Positions 24,026-33,070 of a stretch of 63,967 bases of DNA are shown piece after piece (the first letter of the stretch is position 1; each line of letters opens with the position of its first letter). The position numbers and the translations under genes are program-made. Source of the DNA: Bordetella petrii (lineage in GTDB: Bacteria > Pseudomonadota > Gammaproteobacteria > Burkholderiales > Burkholderiaceae_B); assembly GCA_017745595.1 (NCBI GenBank), contig WMBV01000031.1, positions 1 to 63,967 of the forward strand, given 5' to 3'. The notes under the pieces are model-generated. The model worked only from the letters and a program-made list of their open reading frames with translations, was not told where the DNA came from and made no database searches.

Positions 24026-25306
24026 GTGAGCTCAAAGAAAGACGGAAAGTGGCAGTGGTGTATCGGTGAGCGGCCTCCTTCGGTCGAAGCTCATAGCCGA
24101 GTCAAACATCTCGTCATTAAAGATTATCTAAGTAGATACATTCGTGTCCTCATGACCAATCCACAAATACCGCGCTTGTCGCTAACTTTAGTGGATGGAT
24201 TTGCTGGGGGTGGGGTATATCAAGACGAATGTGGCGAAAATGTATTGGGTTCGCCGCTGCTTTTGCTCCAGACTGTAGCGGAAGCAGAAGTGGAACTGAA
24301 TGTCGATCGACATACGACGCCTCGGCACATTGATGCTAATTATCATTTTGTCGAGCCTCACTCTTCAACTTTCGATCATCTTGAGCATATGCTCGGCCAA
24401 TATGGTCATCAAGCTGCAGTTGGGACAAAAATCCACCTGCATCGAGCGAAGTTTGGGGATATAGCGCCATCGATTATCAATGCAGCAGCATCTCGGACTG
24501 GGGAACGAGCCTTATTCTTGCTTGACCAGTACAACTATTCTGATGTGGATCTCAGACTGGTAAATCGAATTCTGACTACGTTGAAAGGTAGCGAAGTGCT
24601 CCTTACGTTCAATGTCGATTCGCTTATTAGTTTCCTATCGGACACGTCACAATCGAGAAAAATTACTGGAAAAATTGGCCTCGAATCGTACGTTGATTGG
24701 GCTAGCATCCGTTTGATGAAAGCTGTGGGTCGATATCGAGAAGCTATCCAGCGGCAATTGGCAGCTGGCATTTATAAGGCGTCCGGCGCTAAATTCATGA
24801 CTCTGTTTTTCGTTACGCCACAAGGCTCCTCGCCATGGTCTTACTGGTTGGTGCATCTATCCAACGCGTATAAGGCCAATGATGTGATGAAAGAGGTGCA
24901 TTGGCTGTACGGAAATTCGTTTGGACACAGCCTGGAACCTGGAGTTTTTCAGCTTGGTTATCAAGCATCTCGAGATTATTCTGTCACCGGTCAAAACTCT
25001 TTGGAATTCGATACGCCATCGGCCTTTGACGACATGCTTCATGCTAGTAGCGTAGAGAACTTACGAGAACACCTATGCGCGAGACTGTTTGAATTAGAAA
25101 CGGGTCTTCGATTTAATGATATGGTGGTCAGCCTTGCGAACAGCACAAATGCCACTGCAAATATGATAAAAGAAGCTCTCCATATGCCTATTCGTACCGG
25201 CGATATTGTTGCTGTCACGAAAGATGGAGGGTATCGTCGTAAGGGCCTGTCTCTTGAGCCAGGCGATCAACTCCATTTCAAGCAAAAATCATTCCATCTG
25301 TTATAG
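24026..25306 (+). CDS. tcmP: Three-Cys-motif partner protein TcmP (first copy)
   Basis: A 426-residue protein of the TcmP family, defined by its genomic pairing with DUF5131 (Gp37/Gp68) proteins. A Rossmann-like glycine motif LVDGFAGGG (54-62) and GSPLLLL resemble SAM-dependent methyltransferases, but no catalytic motif can be assigned. The C-terminal 80 residues look like a separate winged-helix-like domain. It starts with GTG at 24026, the only start codon after the in-frame TAG at 23999. It is the first of three plus-strand genes. Biochemical role unknown. Confidence 0.8.
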   Translation: MSSKKDGKWQWCIGERPPSVEAHSRVKHLVIKDYLSRYIRVLMTNPQIPRLSLTLVDGFAGGGVYQDECGENVLGSPLLLLQTVAEAEVELNVDRHTTPRHIDANYHFVEPHSSTFDHLEHMLGQYGHQAAVGTKIHLHRAKFGDIAPSIINAAASRTGERALFLLDQYNYSDVDLRLVNRILTTLKGSEVLLTFNVDSLISFLSDTSQSRKITGKIGLESYVDWASIRLMKAVGRYREAIQRQLAAGIYKASGAKFMTLFFVTPQGSSPWSYWLVHLSNAYKANDVMKEVHWLYGNSFGHSLEPGVFQLGYQASRDYSVTGQNSLEFDTPSAFDDMLHASSVENLREHLCARLFELETGLRFNDMVVSLANSTNATANMIKEALHMPIRTGDIVAVTKDGGYRRKGLSLEPGDQLHFKQKSFHLL

Positions 25307-25375
25307 ATTAGACATGTTTTTGTGGCCTACAATGCCAATTGAAACCCTACGATATAGCAATGCAAGGCAGTAAAA

Positions 25376-26233
25376 ATGGGAAAAGATTCTCGTATTGAAT
25401 GGACGCACCATACATTTAACCCTTGGTGGGGCTGTGTCAAGGTGTCTGACGCTTGCGATAATTGCTACGCTGATGCCTGGGCTAAACGGCTTGGGGAACA
25501 GATTTGGGGGCCGCACGCCGAGCGACGTTTTTTCAGTGATGCTCACTGGAAAGAGCCGCTTCGATGGAATCGAGAAGCAGAGGATGAGGGGGTAAGACGT
25601 CGTGTCTTTTGCGCATCGATGGCTGATGTTTTTGAGAATCGACAAGATTTAGTCGAAGCCAGAAAGCGACTTTTTGATTTGATTGATGTCACTCCAAATT
25701 TGGACTGGTTATTGCTGACTAAGCGAATTCACTTGGTGAAAAAGCTTCTTCCAAAAGGTTATATCTTGCCGAAGAATGTATGGCTGGGAACCACTGTGGA
25801 GAATCAGAAGGTCGCGGACAAACATATCAAATTTTTGCTGGAATTCGATAGCCCTTCTGTGCGCTTTCTGTCGTGTGAACCTTTACTTGGGCCGCTTGAT
25901 CTTAGCGCATTTCTCAAGAAAGGTAGCAATGGAACCCGAATAGATTGGGTAATCGCTGGTGGAGAGTCCGGTAGTAATGCCAGGCCAATGGACCCAGAAT
26001 GGCCAGCGGCAATTCAACGCCAATGTCGAAAAGCCCGTGTTCCGTTTCATTTCAAACAATGGGGGCACTGGGCACCCTTAGAGATGATGCCAGATCTTGT
26101 AACGAAGAAGACTCCAATTCGAATTATGCAAGAGGGGCATCGAGATGTGTCTGTTGCTGCACTTGGAAAGACCAAAACAGGGAGACAGCTTGCCGGGCGC
26201 CTTTGGGATGAGTTTCCTCGCACGCGCATCTAA
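25376..26233 (+). CDS. DUF5131 (Gp37/Gp68) three-Cys-motif protein
   Basis: A 285-residue protein with the family signature at the N-terminus: IEWTHHTFNPWWGC, with cysteines at 20, 27 and 30 (CX6CX2C). The spacing suggests a metal or iron-sulfur site. The family is related to radical-SAM enzymes, though the canonical CX3CX2C is absent. Further blocks include VWLGTTVENQ, RFLSCEPLLGPLDL and DWVIAGGESGSNARPM, all typical. It lies between two TcmP genes, with 5 bp to the second. Enzymatic activity is unknown. Confidence 0.88.
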   Translation: MGKDSRIEWTHHTFNPWWGCVKVSDACDNCYADAWAKRLGEQIWGPHAERRFFSDAHWKEPLRWNREAEDEGVRRRVFCASMADVFENRQDLVEARKRLFDLIDVTPNLDWLLLTKRIHLVKKLLPKGYILPKNVWLGTTVENQKVADKHIKFLLEFDSPSVRFLSCEPLLGPLDLSAFLKKGSNGTRIDWVIAGGESGSNARPMDPEWPAAIQRQCRKARVPFHFKQWGHWAPLEMMPDLVTKKTPIRIMQEGHRDVSVAALGKTKTGRQLAGRLWDEFPRTRI

Positions 26234-26238
26234 GAAAT

Positions 26239-27066
26239 ATGGCACCTATCAATATCGTTGACCGTGCAGACGGGCTAGGTGTGATGGAAGTAGGGGCTTG
26301 GGCGTTTGAAAAACATGACCTTATTCGACGTTACGTTAATGCATCTAGAGAAGCTCGACGAAAGTGGTCAGCTCGGGTTTTAGTGGACCTGTACTGTGGA
26401 CCTGGTCGTGTAATTGATAGAGAGAGGCCAGACGATATTCGAGATGGCGGTGTGCTAGCCGCCTATACTCAGTCGAAACGTGATGGTGTTCCATTTACAA
26501 AAGTGATTATCGGCGACACTGACACAGTTGCACTTGCCGCCTGTAAATATCGTTTAGAAAAATTAGGCGCAAACGTAGTTGCGTTTGCCGAGCCCGCCCG
26601 TGTTTCTGCACAGCAGGCCATGCAACATCTTCCGGCTAACGGACTACATTTAGCATTGTTGGATCCTTTTAATATTGGGCATCTGCCTTTTTCTATTATC
26701 GAGACGTTGGCTAAACGCAAGCATTTAGACATGATCGTCCATTACAGTTTGATGGATGTTGCCCGAAATCTAGAGCTGAACTACATACGAGATGCACCAT
26801 CTTTTGACGCATTCGCTCCTGGTTGGAAAGCCGAGGTCGCCGTATCGACGATGACAAAAGCAGATGCACGTAGGAAGTTTGGAGTCTACTGGCAATCTCT
26901 CGTCGAGCAAATTGGATATTCAGTGTCAGATATGCGCCCAGTCATCACCCGATCCGGAACCCAAAGCCAACTTTATCAAATGGTTTTGCTAGAGCGGCAT
27001 CCGCTTGCTAAACATTTGTGGAGTGAGATTGCCCGATCCCCGCAGAGCGCATTTATATTTGATTAA
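26239..27066 (+). CDS. tcmP: Three-Cys-motif partner protein TcmP (second copy)
   Basis: A 275-residue TcmP-family protein, diverged from the first copy. It has the Rossmann-type glycine motif LVDLYCGPGRVID (48-60), a GDTD strand end, and LLDPFNIGHLPFSII in place of a methyltransferase catalytic loop. It starts 5 bp after the DUF5131 gene. Two different partners around one three-Cys protein suggests a heteromeric complex. The stop lies 64 bp from the convergent relaxase gene. Confidence 0.8.
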   Translation: MAPINIVDRADGLGVMEVGAWAFEKHDLIRRYVNASREARRKWSARVLVDLYCGPGRVIDRERPDDIRDGGVLAAYTQSKRDGVPFTKVIIGDTDTVALAACKYRLEKLGANVVAFAEPARVSAQQAMQHLPANGLHLALLDPFNIGHLPFSIIETLAKRKHLDMIVHYSLMDVARNLELNYIRDAPSFDAFAPGWKAEVAVSTMTKADARRKFGVYWQSLVEQIGYSVSDMRPVITRSGTQSQLYQMVLLERHPLAKHLWSEIARSPQSAFIFD

Positions 27067-27130
27067 ACATTTCCGATATCGATTAAACTGAAATAGATCA
27101 AGAAAAGCACGAAGACGGTGCGTACTGTTG

Positions 27131-30028
27131 TTATTCTATTTCTAGTTCGGATTCAGTGGGGCTAGCCTCTAGTTGCAATTCGCTTCTGTCGCCATCGAGA
27201 TACTGATTGGCTATCGGTTGCAGGTCGTGCGCCAGACCCTTGTACGAGAGTTGATCCACGCGCTCTGGTAGTTTTTCCGCATCGTCCGTAAACACAACGA
27301 CCTCATGCCGCTCGCGGGAGATACTGACATAGTAGGTGTCCTGGGCCGTGGTACGACTGAAGCTTTCGGCGTTGTAAAGCACACGGTCACAAGTCAAACC
27401 CTGTGCGCTATGCGCCGTGGTGGTATAGGCATAATCCATATTGAAGGGCCGATCTGTGGGCAGTCGTACGTAGCGGCCTTGGGTTTCAATGGTGACATGA
27501 GCCGAATCAATGGCGACGACCGTTGCCAGTTGGCCATTGACCAGGTCGTTATGCGTGTCATTGCGCGTGATGCGGACGCGATCTCCCACCGATAATTCGG
27601 CTCGACTCTGGTGGTAGACCGACAGCTTGCTCATGGTTTTAGGGATAATTTCTATGGGTTGCGCAGACGATTGGCTGGCTGTCACTGGTTCGACGGTAAT
27701 ACGGTCATGGCGCGTGGTTCCCGTTACGCGGTAAGGCTCGCTACGTTTCAGTCCACACTGATAGTCCCGTTCGGGAATAACTATGTCGCCCTTTGTGTAG
27801 TACCGAGCCACACCGCGCTCTGCGCGAGTGGTATCGCTGCGCGTCAGGAGATCGCATTGCTGGCCTTTGTCTTGCAGGCCAAGTAGTCGGCGTATATGGG
27901 CATTGATGGCAATGCGAGAGTCGTTGGTGCCCGTGACCACGAGGGTATTCAATTGCTCTGTCGCCGAAAGTTTCGTATACGCCTGAGCAATGGCTTCATA
28001 TCGTGCCGTACAGTCCCGGCTCTTGTGGCCATGCTCATCTGTCGTGAACTGATCGGTAATGGTGCGGATTTCGTTTAAGAGCGGGAGGGATCGGCTGGCC
28101 TGACCGTCGGCGGCCAACTGAACCGCCTGGCGTAATCGTTCTGAACGTTGACGTTGAATATCTCCCATCAGTACGGTGCGCATACCGTGTTCTTGCAGCA
28201 TGGAAAATGCACGTCCGGCCTCAATGGCTTTGGTCTGGGCAGTGTCGCCCAGCAGAGCCACTTTTGCACCGGTGGGTTGAATCAGGGACAGTAGCTTGTC
28301 CAGCTGCCTGACGGGCACCACCCCAGCCTCATCGATGACGACCACGGTCTTAGCATCTAGGCCGTCGGTGAACGAGCGTTTGTCGGACGCGGCGAGCACG
28401 GAAGCAATCGTCTTGGCCGATATGTTGTCTTCACGCAGATTGCGCACCATATTCCCGTAAGGAGCCAGAGCAATCATCGTATGGCCGTGCTGGTGCAGTA
28501 GGGATTGTGCGTTTTGCAGCGCGAAGGATTTGCCTGTGCCTGCCAGTCCTTGGATACCGGCGACCTGATCCGATCCCGTTGCAATCAGCATGACCGCTTC
28601 GCGCTGGCCGGGAGTCAGGCGCGTGTCCAGATCGTTTGCGACATGAGGCTTGGCAATGGTGGTGGGCCAGGCATTGCGACCTGTGAGTTCCGCCGAAAGG
28701 ACTCTGGCCTCGGCATCGAAAGCTTTCCGAGTCGCGTACCGTGGGGCCTCCATCAATAGACGTCCCGATGCGATGGCTTGATCGACCAGTCGTAGCGCGG
28801 CAGGCTGCGCCACGTTGGATAGGCGTGTCACTTCCGCCGCCCAGCCTTCCCGCGTCATGGGCGATGCGCGCTGGTCTTGGGCGTTGCGGTAGTGAGGGGT
28901 CTCTCGGATCAATATGCCGGACTCGACACGCTGCTGAATTGCGTCCTGTATGTTTGCGACGTTCGCATGCCCGCCTGTGTGGCGTACCGCGTGACGTAAA
29001 AGGTCTGCCAAGGGCATGACGGACTCTCTTTCGGCCAGATGCCGGATTGCCCAGTCTAATGAAGCCTCCGCGACGAGGTTGGCCGGTGCCTGAGGGAGAG
29101 TGGTTTTCTGTTCTTGAAATGATGGCGTTGAGTGGTCAAACTGCATACCGATTGCAGTGGCGGCGTCGCGCCATTGTTGTTGCAATGCAGTGCGATCGAC
29201 GTTTTCTGTTTTGGCCTGGCGACGGGCCAAGGTAATCCCTTGACGCAGGGAGTGAGGGGCTTCGTCTCGGCTGGTCCCCCGCGCAGAGAGCTCTGCCGTG
29301 ATGTCGGCGCTTCGTTTGCTGAAGAACTCGATTTGTTCGCGGCTGATGTGCGCCAACTCAATATGGTGCTTTTCATGTCGCACGTCGTAACCCAGCGTAC
29401 GGATGTTGCGCTCCAATTCTGCCTGGTAGATCGAGTCCGTTACACGCAAAAGCTTGAAAATTTCTTCATTGGACAGGGCTACCCAACTACCGTCGGCCCG
29501 TTGGGTCAGGTTCATGAGCAGGGCGTGAACGTGCAGATGAGGATCTGGCGCAGTATCCTCGGTCGGTCGGGCGGTTTCGTGGCGGAATTTGGCGATGATG
29601 AGATTGCCCGTGTGCTCGACGCGCGATTCGCCTTTCTCCTTGCGGCGACCCATAGCCAAGTGTTGCTCAACATAGTCCAGGGCCACTGCGATCGCTTTGT
29701 CGTTGGCTTGGATCAGACGCTCGTCACCACCGATCAGGGCTTGTAGGGTGATGCTTTTTGGGGCCCCGAACGTGAGATCCAGGGCTGCCCGGGCTTTGGC
29801 GTCTTTACGAATGGATTCGCCAGCCGCAACGCCATGGCCAAACTCGCCTTGCAGCATGGCTTTGAAACGTGCCGGATCGATCTCACCGACTGCACCGAGT
29901 CGCCGAGCGCCTTCGCCTTGCCAAGTGGCAGCCTCACCATCTCGGCTGTAGTAATCGTCTGCCTGGTCTGCGTAGTAGTGGGTAGCAACGGACGCGCGAG
30001 CGCGATAGATCTGGCTGTGCGAGATCAT
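27131..30028 (-). CDS. traI: MobF-family relaxase/helicase (TrwC/TraI-like)
   Basis: A 965-residue relaxase that would nick oriT, stay bound to the 5' end and unwind the plasmid strand. The N-terminal domain has the TrwC-type tyrosines (HYYADQADDYY, Y18/19 and Y26/27) and the metal-binding histidines of PDPHLHVHALL (H164, H166, H168). The helicase has Walker A GLAGTGKS (493-500), an IDEAGVV Walker B and the C-terminal AHSAQGLT motif. It is the same size as R388 TrwC (966). It is the last gene of the transfer block and is separated from its coupling protein by a cargo insertion. Confidence 0.93.
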   Translation of the reverse strand: MISHSQIYRARASVATHYYADQADDYYSRDGEAATWQGEGARRLGAVGEIDPARFKAMLQGEFGHGVAAGESIRKDAKARAALDLTFGAPKSITLQALIGGDERLIQANDKAIAVALDYVEQHLAMGRRKEKGESRVEHTGNLIIAKFRHETARPTEDTAPDPHLHVHALLMNLTQRADGSWVALSNEEIFKLLRVTDSIYQAELERNIRTLGYDVRHEKHHIELAHISREQIEFFSKRSADITAELSARGTSRDEAPHSLRQGITLARRQAKTENVDRTALQQQWRDAATAIGMQFDHSTPSFQEQKTTLPQAPANLVAEASLDWAIRHLAERESVMPLADLLRHAVRHTGGHANVANIQDAIQQRVESGILIRETPHYRNAQDQRASPMTREGWAAEVTRLSNVAQPAALRLVDQAIASGRLLMEAPRYATRKAFDAEARVLSAELTGRNAWPTTIAKPHVANDLDTRLTPGQREAVMLIATGSDQVAGIQGLAGTGKSFALQNAQSLLHQHGHTMIALAPYGNMVRNLREDNISAKTIASVLAASDKRSFTDGLDAKTVVVIDEAGVVPVRQLDKLLSLIQPTGAKVALLGDTAQTKAIEAGRAFSMLQEHGMRTVLMGDIQRQRSERLRQAVQLAADGQASRSLPLLNEIRTITDQFTTDEHGHKSRDCTARYEAIAQAYTKLSATEQLNTLVVTGTNDSRIAINAHIRRLLGLQDKGQQCDLLTRSDTTRAERGVARYYTKGDIVIPERDYQCGLKRSEPYRVTGTTRHDRITVEPVTASQSSAQPIEIIPKTMSKLSVYHQSRAELSVGDRVRITRNDTHNDLVNGQLATVVAIDSAHVTIETQGRYVRLPTDRPFNMDYAYTTTAHSAQGLTCDRVLYNAESFSRTTAQDTYYVSISRERHEVVVFTDDAEKLPERVDQLSYKGLAHDLQPIANQYLDGDRSELQLEASPTESELEIE

Positions 30029-30139
30029 AGAAACTCCAGAAACGAGCGAGTTGGGGGGGGAGCTACCTCGACGGCTGAGCGTGTGGTGGCCTTACTCAAG
30101 GGTGTGAATTTGCCGTTTCAACTGTGACAGCGGGGACAT

Positions 30140-30158
30140 CGAGATGAGGTTCATCTCG
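30140..30158. repeat. 8-bp hairpin upstream of the relaxase gene
   Basis: CGAGATGA-GGT-TCATCTCG lies 110 bp upstream of the relaxase start in a 223-bp gap. It is a possible relaxase or regulator site; an oriT role cannot be shown. Confidence 0.4.
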
Positions 30159-30251
30159 GGGCTTGTGGGTAATCCCTATGCATAGCAGCTTTAACAATCG
30201 GGCAATATGGCTAAAATCAGTCACATTTAGATAAATTGTGTTCTGCTTAGC

Positions 30252-30536
30252 ATGAAAACCTATCCGATTCCCGAATCCATGTGCGATATGCATGATGGCG
30301 ATGAGTGGGCGCTGGCAGCCATTCTTGGCGAACGCGTTGTGGCGCTCAGGTATCTTGCCGACATCGCACCGCGCGCCATTGTCGATCAGCTCAATGAGGT
30401 TACCGCAGAGTTTTCGATCCGACAGTGGCTGCGCAAAAAACCGATGGAATTGCACGAACTTCAGGCGCTTGGTGAGGTGAGCGTGGGAATTGTGTCTAGC
30501 GATGGTTTTGGTGAAGCATGGGGAGTCCAGCACTAA
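30252..30536 (+). CDS. Small hypothetical protein
   Basis: A 94-residue protein that I do not recognise. It is acidic in the first third (DMHDGDEWALAAI) and predicted helical later (PRAIVDQLNEVTAEFSIRQWLRKKP). It is transcribed divergently from the relaxase gene, with A+T-rich DNA before the ATG. No strong ribosome site is visible. It could be a small accessory or anti-restriction-type protein, or a chance ORF. Confidence 0.45.
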   Translation: MKTYPIPESMCDMHDGDEWALAAILGERVVALRYLADIAPRAIVDQLNEVTAEFSIRQWLRKKPMELHELQALGEVSVGIVSSDGFGEAWGVQH

Positions 30537-30769
30537 GTAGCCGGTAGAGTATCTTAATTACAGGGGGCAATCTGGCCAAGTGTTTTATCGATGGTTTGGC
30601 AACGACTGCTTTCAGCCCAAAAGCGGTTATTTATGGCACTTTGCCTCGTAGTCAATCAGGTGGCTATGTACGATCGTCATATGGCAAGATAGTCCATTCT
30701 CCGTCAGACATCCCCTGATCGCCAGCGTTTACGCCTTATCAAATCCTCCTCCATGGACTACCAGATCTC

Positions 30770-33025
30770 ATGACCACAACTTGGAAGTTGCTCGAAGACC
30801 ACGTTCAAGGCATCGCGAATCTTCGTTGGGCGGCCGTTTGCAAGCCGGAACACATTGACGGCGTCGATTTTGACTGCGTGTGCCGCGTGTCCGCTGATGA
30901 ACTTATAATCATCGAGATCACCAAGGAAAGAACTCTGCAGAAGGTACGGGATGATTTAAACAAGATCATTCCAACCAAGATCCGCCTTGCCACTCAAGGT
31001 CTTATTTGCAGGGGATTCGTGGTTCTTGAATTGGAGCCAACGGATAGCATGGTAGAAGCCGGCCGGAATAGCCATATCACCGTCTGTTCGGTAGCAGAGT
31101 TCGAGCGTGCATTTTTCGACTTCAAGAGCTACGACGCTTTGCGGAGCTCACTGCCTTTTGGCAGCGCTGTTGACTCAAAAACTGGCGCCAACGACACGCG
31201 TACATTTATTCCAGTGAAGTACATTGACATTGAACGAGAGAAGGCCTTCACGATTGGCGAAATTACCACGTTGCTGCAACGCGGCGCGCATATTGTTTTG
31301 TCAGGTGATTACGGTACTGGAAAGAGCCGTTGCGTCAGAGAGGTTTATGCCAAGCTCAGCGCGGATGTGAAGGCCGCTGGCGCCTTTCCTTTGGCGATAA
31401 ATCTCAGAGACCATTGGAGCAGTTCCAGCGCGCTAGAAATTATTGCAGGACACCTGGGGAATGTTGGCTTAGGAAATTCGGTCGATAACGTAATGAGATT
31501 ACTCAACTCAGGGCATCTCATCCTTCTTCTTGACGGATTCGACGAAATAGGTACACAAATTCATGATACTCGAATTGAGGATCGAAAGGCATTGCGTAAA
31601 CGCGCTGTTCAAGGTGTTAGAGATCTAATTCAAAAGAGCAAGGCTGGTATCCTAATTACCGGGCGGTCACATTTCTTTGACGGAAATGTGGAGATGGTCG
31701 AGAGTCTTGGGCTTTCGCAGTCACATGATCTTGCCTGCATAGAGGTACCTGAAACATTCTCCGCGGCGGAGGCTGGGCAGTATCTGACGGCGCTAGGAAT
31801 AACCGCCGCACTGCCCGAGTGGCTGCCGCGTAAGCCTCTCGTTTTTCAAATGCTGGTAGAACTTGAGATAGAAGACATCGAGTCTTTGCTGCAGCGAGAG
31901 TACGGTCAATTCCAGTTTTGGTCAGCCTTCATCTATGCAGTCTGCCGCCGCGAATCAAAGGGTGTTGGAGGCTCCATTGCCCCGCAAACGATCCAGATCA
32001 TTCTCCAATATTTGGCTGCAAAAACTAGATATTCAAGCACTTTTACTGGGCGGCTCACACCGTCCGACATTGATTCAGCTTACCAGTCAGTTGTTGGTTC
32101 CGTACCGGATCAAAGTGGCCGACAGCTCCTCTCGCGGATGTGCACACTCGGGCGAATTGAACCTGAATCTCCTGACCGTCAGTTCATCGATCCAAACGTA
32201 CTCGATGTCCTGCGGGCCGACGCATTGATTTCCGATATTGTCTCCATGTCCGAGAGCTCAGGCTCAATTCAATGGATTCAGTCGTTAAGGCTATTGGGTA
32301 CGGTACACGTGGCGCAGATGATTCGGACGTACGATCTCGATCAGCTTAGTTTCTCCTATCTACATAAGTTTGGAACGAGTCAAAATACGAAGCGGTTGGG
32401 CGAAATCGTATCGGCTCTATGTCTGCATGGAGATGAGCCGCTCGATTTCCGATTGTTGACAATTAGAGGTTCAACACTACCTATATTGGCGTTAAGTGGT
32501 CGAACGGTATCCAATTTGACAATTCGGCAATCAGAGATTGATGTTCTGATTCTTGATCGCACACCTATTAATGCCTCCAACAATTTTACTCTTGAAGACT
32601 GCATCATCTCGTCGGTTGCTGGAGTATCAGCTCAAAACGGACTTCCAGTCTGGATAAGTGGCGCAGAAGTCATAACGTTCGAACGTCTTTCCAATTCCGC
32701 GCGTATCAAAGAGAGTCCGCTCACTCCTGCGCAGAAGCTGTTTCTGGCAATGATTCACAAGATTTTCTTTCAACCCGGTGCCGGTCGTGAGGAAGCCGCG
32801 TTACTCAAAGGGGGATACGGACAGAAGTACAGCCCCAAACTTGCTGACTCAATTCTAAAAATCCTTCTCAAACACGGAGTTGTCGAACGATTCAAGGGTG
32901 ATGATGGGTGGGTTTATAAGCCTGTACGCCGATTTACGGAAAGAATGAATAATATTCGATCCGAGCTCACGCTTTCAGAAGATCAGTTATGGGAAGAGAT
33001 TTCTTTACTATCAACCCCTCGCTAG
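30770..33025 (+). CDS. NACHT-type STAND NTPase with nuclease-like N-terminus
   Basis: A 751-residue protein. Residues 1-115 look like a restriction-endonuclease-type fold (HIDGVDFDCVC...ELIIIEITKE), although the usual lysine of the (D/E)XK triad is not clear. The NTPase has Walker A GDYGTGKS (179-186), Walker B ILLLDGFDEIG (251-261) and a sensor-like ILITGRSHFF (295-303), all typical of NACHT. The middle part is unassigned, and the C-terminus (about 680-735) looks like a winged helix. Bacterial NACHT proteins are phage sensors with N-terminal effectors. It is on the opposite strand to its neighbours, between the relaxase and coupling-protein genes. Confidence 0.8.
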   Translation: MTTTWKLLEDHVQGIANLRWAAVCKPEHIDGVDFDCVCRVSADELIIIEITKERTLQKVRDDLNKIIPTKIRLATQGLICRGFVVLELEPTDSMVEAGRNSHITVCSVAEFERAFFDFKSYDALRSSLPFGSAVDSKTGANDTRTFIPVKYIDIEREKAFTIGEITTLLQRGAHIVLSGDYGTGKSRCVREVYAKLSADVKAAGAFPLAINLRDHWSSSSALEIIAGHLGNVGLGNSVDNVMRLLNSGHLILLLDGFDEIGTQIHDTRIEDRKALRKRAVQGVRDLIQKSKAGILITGRSHFFDGNVEMVESLGLSQSHDLACIEVPETFSAAEAGQYLTALGITAALPEWLPRKPLVFQMLVELEIEDIESLLQREYGQFQFWSAFIYAVCRRESKGVGGSIAPQTIQIILQYLAAKTRYSSTFTGRLTPSDIDSAYQSVVGSVPDQSGRQLLSRMCTLGRIEPESPDRQFIDPNVLDVLRADALISDIVSMSESSGSIQWIQSLRLLGTVHVAQMIRTYDLDQLSFSYLHKFGTSQNTKRLGEIVSALCLHGDEPLDFRLLTIRGSTLPILALSGRTVSNLTIRQSEIDVLILDRTPINASNNFTLEDCIISSVAGVSAQNGLPVWISGAEVITFERLSNSARIKESPLTPAQKLFLAMIHKIFFQPGAGREEAALLKGGYGQKYSPKLADSILKILLKHGVVERFKGDDGWVYKPVRRFTERMNNIRSELTLSEDQLWEEISLLSTPR

Positions 33026-33070
33026 TGAATTTTGATTTCTATATTCAACCCGCCGCTTCGGCGCGCTCCT

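Noticed and set aside
25376-26233. Classical radical-SAM enzyme
   Set aside because: The cysteines are spaced CX6CX2C, not CX3CX2C, so only a distant relation can be claimed.
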